From positions 1 to 6,383 of the forward strand of contig JBMOGW010000205.1 in the NCBI GenBank assembly GCA_049318165.1: a DNA stretch of 6,383 bases, in the 5' to 3' direction. Each line of letters begins with the position of its first letter. Position 1 is the first letter of the stretch. Shown here one piece after another: positions 1-6,383 of the stretch. A program made the translations under genes and the position numbers. The stretch is from UBA668 sp049318165. Its GTDB lineage: Bacteria > Actinomycetota > Acidimicrobiia > Acidimicrobiales > Ilumatobacteraceae. The notes under the pieces are model-generated. The model was not told the origin of the DNA, did not search any database, and saw only the letters and a list, made by a program, of their open reading frames with translations.

Positions 1-143
1 CCGACGATCACCAGGTCGGCGTCGATGGGCGACGGCAGGTCGGCGGCGATGCGCACCTCGTGGCCGTGCCGAGCGCACGCCCACTGGATCGCAGCCTCAC
101 GCCCACCCGACCCGATGACCAGCACCCTCAACGGTGCGGTCAC
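1..143 (-). CDS. purD: Phosphoribosylamine-glycine ligase (GAR synthetase), N-terminal fragment
   Basis: PurD joins glycine to 5-phosphoribosylamine with ATP to give GAR, step 2 of purine synthesis, in the cytoplasm. Only 47 codons are in the window; the rest lies beyond the left edge. Seen: a GTG start whose first bases overlap the purF stop (GTGA, 4 bases), a strong AAGGAG ribosome site 7 bases upstream, and a beta strand plus glycine loop, RVLVIGSGGRE (residues 6-16), the typical PurD opening. Further on, DADLVIV (41-47) matches the strand that usually leads into the GPE motif. Odd points: the usual GGREHA reads GGREAA, so the histidine is missing, and only about 25 residues separate the glycine loop from DLVIV. 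In the E. coli enzyme this stretch is some 30 residues longer and carries a PGNAG motif. Position directly after purF supports the call. A divergent PurD or another protein with the same N-terminal fold cannot be excluded from this fragment. Confidence 0.8.
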   Translation of the reverse strand, partial: MTAPLRVLVIGSGGREAAIQWACARHGHEVRIAADLPSPIDADLVIV

Positions 144-1585
144 GCCAGCACTCCTTCGAACGAGAGCTTCGGCGGCGTCTCCTCGACGGGCATGGGGTAG
201 TTGCCGGTGAAGCATCCGATGCAGAAGCCGGTGCTCGCCCCGTCCGTGGCGGGCTCGATCGCACGCATCATCCCGTCGAGCGACAGGAACGCCAGCGAGT
301 CGGCACCGATCAGCGCCTGCATCTCGGGCACGGTCAGCCGTGCTGCCATCAGGTCGCCATCGTGACCCATGTCGACCCCGAAGTGACAGGCGTGGGTGAT
401 GGGCGGACAGGTGATGCGCACGTGCACCTCGGTGGCGCCGGCGTCGCGGAGCAGCTTCACCAGCGGGCCCGCCGTGGTGCCGCGCACCAGCGAGTCGTCG
501 ATCATCACCACGCGCTTGCCGGCCAGGTTCTCGGCCAGGGCGTTGAACTTCAGTGCCACGCCGCGCTCGCGCAGGTCCTGCGACGGCTCGATGAACGTGC
601 GGCCGATGTAGCGGTTCTTGATCAGGCCGTCGTTGTGCGGGATGCCCGCCTGTCGGCTGTAGCCGATGGCGGCGGGGATCGAGCTGTCCGGCACCGGGAT
701 CACCACGTCGGCGTCCACCGCCGATTCGATGGCCAACTGCTCGCCGAGGCGCTGGCGCACGTGGTGCACGTTCTGCCCGGCCCAGTTGCTGTCGGGGCGG
801 CTGAAGTAGACGAACTCGAAGGCACAGCGCGACGGCGTGGCGGCGGGCGTCAGCGCCTGGCGGCGGGTGATCTCGGCGCCCTGCAGGGTGACGATCTCGC
901 CCGGCTGCACCTCGTCGATCTCCACGCAGCCGATGGTGTTCAGCGCGCAGGTCTCCGACGCGACCGCGTACCCGCCGTGCGGCAGGCGGCCGACGTGCAG
1001 GGGGCGGAAACCCCACGGATCGCGGACGGCCACCACGCGGTCGCCGACCAGCAGCACCACGCAGTAGGCCCCCTTCCACGCTGGCAGCGTGCGCTCGAGG
1101 CGGTCCTCCCAGGTGCGGCCGCCGGCAGCGGCGAGCATGAGCGTCATCACTTCGGTGTCGCTGGTGGCGGTGAGGCCGAAGCCACGGGACAGCAGTTCGT
1201 CGCGCAGTGCCGAGGCGTTCACCAGGTTGCCGTTGTGGGCGACGGCGAGCGGTCCGTGCATCGTCTCGACGACGAACGGCTGGATGTTCTTGTGCGAGTT
1301 GCCGCCCGTGGTGCTGTAGCGGGTGTGGCCGATGGCGTGGTAGCCGGTGAGGCCATGCATCGTCTGCGGCGTGAACACGTTGGCGACGAGGCCGGCGTCC
1401 TTGTGCAGGCGCACTCGCGAGCCGTCGCTCACGGCAATGCCGGCGGCCTCCTGGCCGCGGTGCTGGAGGGCGAACAGGCCGAAGAAGGCGAGCTGGGCGA
1501 TGCCCTCGCCATGCGGGGTGGAGGCGCCGAACACGCCACACTCCTCGTGCGGCTCGTCGGCGTGGAGGTCGTCAGAGGGCAACAT
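140..1585 (-). CDS. purF: Amidophosphoribosyltransferase (glutamine PRPP amidotransferase)
   Basis: PurF makes 5-phosphoribosylamine from PRPP and glutamine, the committed first step of purine synthesis, in the cytoplasm. From the ATG at 1585 it is 481 aa, a normal length. The class II glutamine amidotransferase domain comes first. Cys16 in EECGVFG is the expected N-terminal nucleophile, so a 15-residue propeptide should be cleaved off, as in Bacillus PurF. HTRYSTTG (87-94) and HNGN (117-120) are glutaminase motifs. The phosphoribosyltransferase domain follows, with the PRPP loop VVMIDDSLVRGTT (359-371). Cys254, Cys400, Cys455 and Cys458 (FCIGCFTG) align with the four ligands of the structural 4Fe-4S cluster of B. 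subtilis PurF, so an oxygen-sensitive Fe-S enzyme is expected; the E. coli type lacks this cluster. An in-frame extension to 1756 is open but overlaps purC and adds nothing PurF-like. AGGAAG at 1595-1600 is the likely ribosome site. The gene overlaps the purC end by 14 bases and the purD start by 4. Feedback inhibition by purine nucleotides is known for the family. Confidence 0.97.
   Translation of the reverse strand: MLPSDDLHADEPHEECGVFGASTPHGEGIAQLAFFGLFALQHRGQEAAGIAVSDGSRVRLHKDAGLVANVFTPQTMHGLTGYHAIGHTRYSTTGGNSHKNIQPFVVETMHGPLAVAHNGNLVNASALRDELLSRGFGLTATSDTEVMTLMLAAAGGRTWEDRLERTLPAWKGAYCVVLLVGDRVVAVRDPWGFRPLHVGRLPHGGYAVASETCALNTIGCVEIDEVQPGEIVTLQGAEITRRQALTPAATPSRCAFEFVYFSRPDSNWAGQNVHHVRQRLGEQLAIESAVDADVVIPVPDSSIPAAIGYSRQAGIPHNDGLIKNRYIGRTFIEPSQDLRERGVALKFNALAENLAGKRVVMIDDSLVRGTTAGPLVKLLRDAGATEVHVRITCPPITHACHFGVDMGHDGDLMAARLTVPEMQALIGADSLAFLSLDGMMRAIEPATDGASTGFCIGCFTGNYPMPVEETPPKLSFEGVLA
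151..156 (-). promoter_or_regulatory. Ribosome binding site of purD
   Basis: AAGGAG on the minus strand, 7 bases before the purD GTG and inside the last codons of purF. It is the strongest ribosome site in the window and fixes GTG at 141-143 as the purD start, although that codon overlaps the purF stop. Confidence 0.7.
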
Positions 1586-2540
1586 GCGCCATCGCTTCCT
1601 GGATGCGTGGGGCGACGGGATAGGCGCCGCGCTCGAAGGTGGTGCCGGTGAGGCGCTCGTAGGCGTCGATGTACCGGCTGGTGGTCTCGGCCCACACCGA
1701 GTCCGGCAGGGTGGGCGGGTCGCCGTCGCCGCGGTAGCCGGCGGCCAGCAACGCACGGCGGACGACTTCCTTGTCGAGGCTCTCCGGTTCCTCGCCGGCG
1801 GCGAGGCGGATCTCGTACGAGTCGGCGACCCAATAGCGGCTGGAGTCCGGCGTGTGCATCTCGTCGATCAGCAGCAGCGAGCCGTCCTCGGCCGTGCCGA
1901 ACTCGTACTTCGTGTCGGCGAGGATCAGCCCGGCCGCGGCAGCGCGTTCCTGACCGCGGCGGAACAGCAGCAGGGCGGCTTCCACCACCTCCCCCCAGCG
2001 GCGGTGCTCCACCAGGCCGCGCTGGGCGACCTCGGCGACGGTGAGCGGCACGTCGTGGGTGCCGTCGTTGCCCTTCGTCGTCGGGGTCACCAACGCCGCC
2101 GGCAGCGACGTGTTCTTGCGCAAGCCGTCGGGGAACCGATGGCCGTAGATCTCGCGGGCCCCGTCGGCGTACTGCTGCCACAGCGACGTGGAGGTGACGC
2201 CGGTGATGTAGCCGCGCACCACCACCTCGACGGGCAGCGGCGTGGCGCTGCGGGCCACCAGCACGTTGGGGTCGGGCACCGACAGCACGTGGTTGGGCAC
2301 GATGTCGGCCGTCTCGGCGAACCACCAGGCGGCCAGCTGGTTCAGCACCTGACCCTTGTACGGCACGCCCGCGATGATCCGGTCGAAGGCCGAGAGGCGG
2401 TCGGTGGTGACGAACAGACGACGGCCCTCCCCGTCCGGGCCGGCCGGTAGCGCGTACGACACGCGCACCTTGCCGTCCCGCCGGTCGGGAAGCGGCAGGT
2501 CGATGTCGAGGAAGGGCCCAGTGGTCGCGTCGTCGCTCAT
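1572..2540 (-). CDS. purC: SAICAR synthase (phosphoribosylaminoimidazole-succinocarboxamide synthase)
   Basis: PurC joins aspartate to CAIR using ATP to form SAICAR, in the cytoplasm. The product is 322 aa, longer than the roughly 240 aa E. coli form and close to the yeast Ade1 and plant forms. Seen in order: an ATP-binding N-terminal lobe with LFVTTDRLSAFDRI (42-55), the usual SAICAR synthase opening motif; PLPVEVVVRGYITG (101-114), family signature 1; LPAALVTPTTK (146-156); and LILADTKYEFG (205-215), signature 2. LLLIDEMHTPDSSRYW (222-237) follows, also typical of the long form. After YITG the text reads VTSTSLW, resembling plant PurC rather than the TGSAW of yeast. The ATG at 2540 is chosen because GAGGA lies about 5 bases upstream and the protein then begins just before the family fold. 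The gap to the purQ stop is 8 bases, and the ribosome site overlaps that stop codon. The 3' end overlaps purF by 14 bases. Confidence 0.96.
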   Translation of the reverse strand: MSDDATTGPFLDIDLPLPDRRDGKVRVSYALPAGPDGEGRRLFVTTDRLSAFDRIIAGVPYKGQVLNQLAAWWFAETADIVPNHVLSVPDPNVLVARSATPLPVEVVVRGYITGVTSTSLWQQYADGAREIYGHRFPDGLRKNTSLPAALVTPTTKGNDGTHDVPLTVAEVAQRGLVEHRRWGEVVEAALLLFRRGQERAAAAGLILADTKYEFGTAEDGSLLLIDEMHTPDSSRYWVADSYEIRLAAGEEPESLDKEVVRRALLAAGYRGDGDPPTLPDSVWAETTSRYIDAYERLTGTTFERGAYPVAPRIQEAMAHVAL

Positions 2541-2548
2541 CGGGATCC

Positions 2549-3259
2549 TCACATCTCCCGGGCGTGGCGCACGCCCTGCTCGAACAACTGCAGCCCCAGG
2601 CCGCCGGTGGCACCCCGGCCGCGGCGCGGGAGTTGGCGGCCGATCACGTGGTTCTCCGGGTGCGGCATCAGGCCCAGCACCACACCGGTCGGGTCGCACA
2701 CGCCGGCGATGTCGTCCACCGAGCCGTTCGGGTTGTGGCCCGCGTAGCGCAGCGCCACCTGGCCCGCGGCGGCCAGTGACGCCGGGTCTGGGTGCACGTA
2801 GCGGCCTTCGCCGTGGGCGATCGGGCACTCGATCGGGTCGAGGTCCTGCGTCCACACGCAACGGCTGGCCGGCGCCTCGAGGGTGACCCACTCGCATTGG
2901 AAGTGGCCGCTCTCGTTGTGGCCCAGCGCACCGGGCAGAAGGCCGGTGCCGGTGAGCACCTGGAACCCGTTGCAGATGCCGATGACCGGCTTGCCGGCGG
3001 CGACGAAGGCGGTGAGCGCGTCACCGACGCCGTGCGACAGCTCCAGGCTCCACATCCGGCCCGCGCCCAGTGCGTCGGCGTAGCTGAAGCCGCCGGCGAC
3101 GACCAGCAGCTGTGCGTCCGCCAGTACCGATGGGTCGGCGAGCAACTCGGCGAGCAGCACGATGCGCGGTGCCGCGCCGGCCAGTTCGAGCGCGAACGAC
3201 ACGTCGCGGTCGCGGTTGGTGCCGGGAGCGGCGATCACGAGTGCGTGCGGTGCCGTCAT
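2549..3259 (-). CDS. purQ: FGAM synthase glutaminase subunit PurQ
   Basis: PurQ releases ammonia from glutamine and passes it to PurL for conversion of FGAR to FGAM. The product is 236 aa, near the 227 aa of B. subtilis PurQ. It is a class I glutamine amidotransferase: APGTNRDRD (11-19) is the family opening, where a Cys or Gly often stands before TN and here it is Gly13; GGFSYADALGAG (56-67) forms the oxyanion-loop region; Cys96 in GICNGFQ is the nucleophile; His200 and Glu202 in MPHPE complete the triad. GHNESGHFQCEW (113-124) and AHGEGRY (148-154) are further PurQ motifs. The ATG overlaps the purL stop (ATGA), and GGAG sits 7 bases upstream of it, which settles the start. Overlap with purL fits a need for matched amounts of the two subunits. 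The C-terminus after residue 208 is rich in Arg and Gly (RRGRGATGG), a short variable insert near the end of the protein. Confidence 0.97.
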   Translation of the reverse strand: MTAPHALVIAAPGTNRDRDVSFALELAGAAPRIVLLAELLADPSVLADAQLLVVAGGFSYADALGAGRMWSLELSHGVGDALTAFVAAGKPVIGICNGFQVLTGTGLLPGALGHNESGHFQCEWVTLEAPASRCVWTQDLDPIECPIAHGEGRYVHPDPASLAAAGQVALRYAGHNPNGSVDDIAGVCDPTGVVLGLMPHPENHVIGRQLPRRGRGATGGLGLQLFEQGVRHAREM

Positions 3260-6048
3260 CGGTCGTCTCCGGTGAACGCGTGCACCAGCTCGTCGAGCAT
3301 CAGGTCGACCGACGGCATCGAGAACGTCGGCGCGTCGGTCACCACGCCGAGCACGGCGACGTCGCTGACCGCCTCGACGAACCAGGCGAGGTCGTCCGGT
3401 GCGATCTCGCACACGAAACGCCCGTTGCTCTCGGCGAACAGTGCGGTCGGCAGGTCGTGGTGTGGCAGCCGGTCGACCTCGACGCCCAGCCGTCCGCCGA
3501 TCGCCATCTCGGCCAGCGCCACGGCGAGGCCGCCCTCGCTGAGGTCGTGACAGGCCCGCACCCGGCCGCTGCGCAGCGCGGCGTGCAGGCGGCGGTACCG
3601 GTCGTGTGCGTCGGCCACGGGGGCCGGCACCGCACCGCCGTCGAGGCCGAGCACCTTGCCGTAGTGGCTGCCGCCGAACTCGGGGCGGGTGGCGCCCACC
3701 TGCACCAGCACGCTGCCGGCACGCTTCAGGTCGGGCGTCACCGTGCGGTCGGCGTCGGGCACGTGGGCGAGCGCAGTGATCACCAGCGTCGGCGGCACGG
3801 CGTGGCGCTGGCCGTCGCTGCCGAGGTACTCGTTGTTCAGCGAGTCCTTGCCGCTGACGAAGGGTGCGCGGTGTGCGTCGGCCGCGTCGCAGCAGCCCTG
3901 CACCGCCATCACCAGTTCGCCGAGCGTGGTCTCGCGGCGTGGGTCGCCCCAGCTGAAGTTGTCGAGCAGGCTCACCGTGTCGGGGTCGGCGCCGACGGCG
4001 ACGACGTTGCGGATCGCCTCGTCGACGACGGCGTGCGCCATGCGCTCGGGGTCGACGAGACCGAACCACGGGTTGACGCCGATGCCGACGGCGATGCCAT
4101 GAGCGTCCGACGGCTCGGCCAGCACCACGCCGTCGGCGTGGCCGTCGTGATGCTCGCCGACGAGCGGTCGCACGACGGTGGCGCCGCGGATCTCGTGGTC
4201 GTAACGGCGCACCACCCGCTCCTTGGACGCAATGTTCGGGTGGGCCAGCAACTGCAGCAGCACTGCGCCGGGGTCGACGCACTCGGGCGGCAGGGCCTCG
4301 GTGCGGTCGGGTTGCGGCAGCACGGCGGTCATCGACCGCTGCGGCCGCCCGTCGTGCAGGAAGTGCGTGTCGAGCTCGAGCACCGTCAGGTCGCCGGCGC
4401 GCACGCGCAGCAGGCCGTTGCCGGTGAAGGTGCCGAGGCTGACGGCCTCCACGCCGTGGCGTGCGCACGCAGCGTGCATCGCGTCCCAGTGGGCGGGCGG
4501 CACGGCGAAGACCATGCGCTCCTGGGCCTCGCTGAGCCAGATCTCCCACGGGCGCAGTCCCGGGTACTTCAACGGGGCGAGCGTCACGTCGACATCGGCG
4601 CCGACGCCTTCGGCCATCTCGCCGACGGCGCTCGACAGGCCGCCTGCACCGCAGTCGGTGACGGCGGTGTAGAGGCCGTGGCACTCGCGCATCGCGTCCA
4701 TGCACAGCTTCTCGACGATCGGGTCGCCGATCTGCACGCTCGCACCGGCCACGTCGCCGGTGGTGGCGTCCATCGTGGCGCTCGAGAACGTGGCGCCACG
4801 CAGGCCGTCACGGCCGGTGCGCCCACCGATCACCACCACCAGGTCGCCCGGCTGCGGGCCGGGCAGCTCGTCGGTCTCGCCATCGATCTGGTCGGCGACG
4901 CCGATGCAGCCGGCGTAGACGAGCGGGTTGGCCACGTAGCCGGGGTCGTACAGCACCGCACCCGCCACGTTCGGCAGGCCGATCTTGTTGCCGTAGTCGG
5001 CCACCCCGGCGATCACGCCGCTCTCGATCAGCCGCGGGTGCAGCACACCGTCGGGCAGCTGGTCGGCCGGCAGGTCGGTGGGGCCGAAGCAGAGGATGTC
5101 GGTGACGGCGATCGGGTGGTGGGCGGCGCCCATCACGTCGCGGATCACGCCACCGACGCCGGTGTTGCTGCCGCCGAACGGCTCGATGGCGCTGGGGTGG
5201 TTGTGCGTCTCGGCCTTCACGGCCAGCGTGCGGCCGGGCGTGTAGCGCACGATGCCGGCGTTGCCGACGAACGCGCTCACCACGAACGGTGCGGCGATGC
5301 GATCGGTGCACTCGCGCAGCTGCTTCAGCAGTGGGGTGATCTCGTCGCCGAGGCTGCCGTCGGCGTTGCGGGCCGTGATGCGCGCCCGGAACGTCTTGTG
5401 GCTGCAGTGCTCGCTCCACGTCTGCGCCAGGGTCTCCAGCTCCACGTCGGTGGGCTCACGCCCCACGCCACGGGAGTACTCGGCGATCGCCTGCAGCTCG
5501 GCCAGGTCGAGGCTCAGGCCGCGCTCGCGGCTGAGCGCCAACAGCTCGTCGTCGGTGAGCGTCGTGACGGTCACGTGGTCGACCGTGCGGTCGGCGGTGG
5601 CGTGAGCGTCGATGAAGTGCGGCTCGATCGGTGCGGGCGACCAACGCTCGATCACCTGGTTGGCCAGCAGCCGGCGGGAGATGTCGGCCCGGTCGTCGTC
5701 GGTCAGCTCGCCCCCGATGGCGAAGTGGGTGCCCGTGGCGACCGGCACGTCGGGCAGCCCGACGGTGTGCATCGCCAATTGGATGGCCGCGGCGGCCGGG
5801 TCGGTGACGCCGGGCAACAGTGCGGTTTCGATGCCGTCGTTGGGCACGTCCCAGCTGCCGATCTGCAGCAACGGATGCACCAGCACCGCCTCGAGCTCGG
5901 CCAGGTGCTCGGCAGGCAGATCGTCGGCGAAGAACACCACGTCGGCGACATCGATGGCCGTCACGGCGGTCAGCCCGAGGGCGTGTGCATCGGCCAGCAG
6001 GCCGGCGGATCGCGGGTCGGCCCCCTTGCTGCGAATCGTCAGTCGCAC
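3256..6048 (-). CDS. purL: FGAM synthase subunit PurL with fused N-terminal PurS-like region
   Basis: PurL uses ATP and ammonia from PurQ to turn FGAR into FGAM, in the cytoplasm. From the GTG at 6048 it is 930 aa, between the small Bacillus PurL (about 740) and the E. coli single-chain enzyme (about 1295). Residues 1-137 look like two PurS-type repeats: 1-68, opening VRLTIRSKGADP, and 71-137, opening DGIETALLPGVTDP. A linker leads to TWSEHCSHKTF (210-220), whose histidine is the likely catalytic residue of the family. KAETHNHPSAIEPFGG (278-293), GGVIRDVMG (299-307), CGAGGLSSAVGEMAEG (466-481) and LSEAQERM (505-512) mark the first AIR-synthase-like half; FVSGKDSLNNEY (730-741) and CHDLSEGGLA (833-842) mark the second. 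There is no C-terminal glutaminase domain, in keeping with the separate purQ. GGTGG 8 bases before the GTG favours this start; a GTG at 6060 would add four residues (VGSG). It is the first gene of the block and overlaps purQ by 4 bases. Confidence 0.95.
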   Translation of the reverse strand: MRLTIRSKGADPRSAGLLADAHALGLTAVTAIDVADVVFFADDLPAEHLAELEAVLVHPLLQIGSWDVPNDGIETALLPGVTDPAAAAIQLAMHTVGLPDVPVATGTHFAIGGELTDDDRADISRRLLANQVIERWSPAPIEPHFIDAHATADRTVDHVTVTTLTDDELLALSRERGLSLDLAELQAIAEYSRGVGREPTDVELETLAQTWSEHCSHKTFRARITARNADGSLGDEITPLLKQLRECTDRIAAPFVVSAFVGNAGIVRYTPGRTLAVKAETHNHPSAIEPFGGSNTGVGGVIRDVMGAAHHPIAVTDILCFGPTDLPADQLPDGVLHPRLIESGVIAGVADYGNKIGLPNVAGAVLYDPGYVANPLVYAGCIGVADQIDGETDELPGPQPGDLVVVIGGRTGRDGLRGATFSSATMDATTGDVAGASVQIGDPIVEKLCMDAMRECHGLYTAVTDCGAGGLSSAVGEMAEGVGADVDVTLAPLKYPGLRPWEIWLSEAQERMVFAVPPAHWDAMHAACARHGVEAVSLGTFTGNGLLRVRAGDLTVLELDTHFLHDGRPQRSMTAVLPQPDRTEALPPECVDPGAVLLQLLAHPNIASKERVVRRYDHEIRGATVVRPLVGEHHDGHADGVVLAEPSDAHGIAVGIGVNPWFGLVDPERMAHAVVDEAIRNVVAVGADPDTVSLLDNFSWGDPRRETTLGELVMAVQGCCDAADAHRAPFVSGKDSLNNEYLGSDGQRHAVPPTLVITALAHVPDADRTVTPDLKRAGSVLVQVGATRPEFGGSHYGKVLGLDGGAVPAPVADAHDRYRRLHAALRSGRVRACHDLSEGGLAVALAEMAIGGRLGVEVDRLPHHDLPTALFAESNGRFVCEIAPDDLAWFVEAVSDVAVLGVVTDAPTFSMPSVDLMLDELVHAFTGDDR

Positions 6049-6056
6049 TCCGGAGC

Positions 6057-6061
6057 CCACC
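6057..6061 (-). promoter_or_regulatory. Possible ribosome binding site of purL
   Basis: GGTGG on the minus strand, 8 bases upstream of the GTG at 6046-6048, differs by one base from GGAGG. It helps choose this GTG over the in-frame GTG at 6058-6060, which lies within the site and has no purine-rich sequence at the right distance upstream. Weak evidence by itself. Confidence 0.4.
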
Positions 6062-6110
6062 GCGACGACCGTAGGCGCGCGTCCCGGGAAGTCCGTCCGC
6101 GCGCGAACGA

Positions 6111-6139
6111 AAAGTAAGAACCTGCGCCACTCGTGTCGC
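6111..6139 (-). promoter_or_regulatory. Candidate sigma70-type promoter of the purL operon
   Basis: On the minus strand GCGACA (6134-6139, four of six matches to TTGACA) is followed after exactly 17 bases by TACTTT (6111-6116, fitting TANNNT). The TACTTT lies in the only A/T-rich patch of an otherwise GC-rich upstream region. Transcription would begin near 6104 and give a leader of about 55 bases before the purL GTG. Found by eye; motifs of this quality also occur by chance. Confidence 0.35.
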
Positions 6140-6154
6140 CATCTAGGGCTGATT

Positions 6155-6173
6155 CGTCTCGAAAACCGAGACG
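6155..6173. repeat. 7-bp inverted repeat upstream of purL
   Basis: CGTCTCG, a 5-base AAAAC spacer, then CGAGACG form a perfect inverted repeat. One arm plus two bases (CGTCTCGAA, 6155-6163) recurs at 6215-6223, exactly 60 bp away. The repeat sits about 50-70 bp upstream of the predicted transcription start, a place where regulator operators are common. No T-run follows on either strand, so it is unlikely to be a terminator. A protein-binding site is an inference only. Confidence 0.4.
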
Positions 6174-6214
6174 CTGCAGCCCCAGAACGCGGGCGTGTCG
6201 ACCACTCGTCGTGA

Positions 6215-6223
6215 CGTCTCGAA
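6215..6223. repeat. Second copy of CGTCTCGAA
   Basis: Exact 9-base direct repeat of 6155-6163, 60 bp apart start to start. It is followed directly by TCCCGGGA (6224-6231), an 8-bp palindrome that also occurs at 6082-6089 between the candidate promoter and purL. Short repeats like these can be chance in GC-rich DNA. Confidence 0.3.
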
Positions 6224-6383
6224 TCCCGGGAAACCCTGATGAGCGCCCCGTGCCCCAGGGCGCCCTTCGCCATGCCCGCCACTTGCCGCGGGCGCACAGA
6301 CCGGGCACCCCGCGCTCCCTCGATCGCTGGTACCGAAATCTGGCCGATGCAGCCAGAAAGCCGCCCCAGCGTTGCCCACCGGC

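Larger units (their letters stand above)
6061..6383. other. Non-coding region upstream of purL
   Basis: About 320 bases with no convincing gene on either strand. The purL frame stays open up to 6297, but the extra 79 residues are Arg-rich and look like no PurS or PurL sequence; other short open frames here lack ribosome sites and family features. It holds the candidate promoter, the inverted repeat and the short repeats listed separately, and a GC-rich hairpin (GCGCCC at 6243-6248, GGGCGC at 6258-6263) without a T-run. No tRNA fold or riboswitch core that I recognise. The gene upstream of the operon is outside the window. Confidence 0.6.

Noticed and set aside
134..1651. A 505-codon open frame on the plus strand opposite purF
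   Set aside because: Same GC-rich mirror effect. The minus strand frame contains all PurF motifs and ribosome sites; the plus frame has none.
3112..6117. A very long open frame (about 1000 codons) on the plus strand, opposite purL
   Set aside because: It mirrors purL and partly purQ. In GC-rich genes with G/C third positions, stop codons are rare in the opposite strand. The translation is rich in His, Arg, Val and Gly and shows no domain I recognise.
6215..6235. A tRNA-like T-arm look (CTCGAATCCCGGG)
   Set aside because: The GTTCGA loop and flanking pairing are not complete, and no anticodon arm, D arm or acceptor stem can be laid out around it on either strand.
6243..6263. GC-rich hairpin (GCGCCC / GGGCGC) as a terminator
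   Set aside because: Only a 6-bp stem with a 9-base loop and no T-run on either strand; common by chance in DNA of this composition.
6049..6297. Upstream extension of the purL frame to an ATG at 6297
   Set aside because: It would add 79-83 Arg-rich residues before the PurS-like start, would swallow the candidate promoter, and has no resemblance to PurL family sequence.
6143..6379. A 78-codon open frame on the minus strand upstream of purL
   Set aside because: No convincing ribosome site, no family resemblance, and it lies over the repeats; most likely a chance open frame.

Overview
The window is a compact block of de novo purine biosynthesis genes, all read on the minus strand. In transcription order (right to left) they are purL (930 aa, with a built-in PurS-like region), purQ, purC, purF and the first 47 codons of purD, which runs off the left edge. 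Neighbouring genes overlap by 4 to 14 bases or are 8 bases apart, so this is almost certainly one operon with coupled translation. No mobile element, RNA gene, CRISPR array or defence-type gene is visible.

Organism: the DNA is strongly GC-rich, with a heavy G/C bias at third codon positions and two genes (purD, purL) starting with GTG. PurF is of the Bacillus/actinobacterial type, with a propeptide and four Fe-S cysteines. A high-GC actinobacterium is the best guess, perhaps a lineage near Acidimicrobiia. This is inference from composition and protein style, not a database result.

Layout: 1-143 is the purD N-terminus, 140-1585 purF, 1572-2540 purC, 2549-3259 purQ and 3256-6048 purL. Positions 6061-6383 are non-coding upstream DNA with a candidate promoter (GCGACA, 17 bases, TACTTT) and a 7-bp inverted repeat, one arm of which recurs 60 bp away.

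Pathway: PurF makes phosphoribosylamine from PRPP and glutamine (step 1). PurD joins glycine to it (step 2). PurL with PurQ converts FGAR to FGAM using glutamine-derived ammonia (step 4). PurC joins aspartate to CAIR (SAICAR synthesis). The genes for the other steps (purN or purT, purM, purE/K, purB, purH) are not here; any further operon genes would lie beyond the left edge.

No undescribed system was found. The points most worth a second look are the unusually short, motif-altered PurD N-terminus, the PurS-PurL fusion, the plant-like form of PurC, and the repeats upstream of purL.
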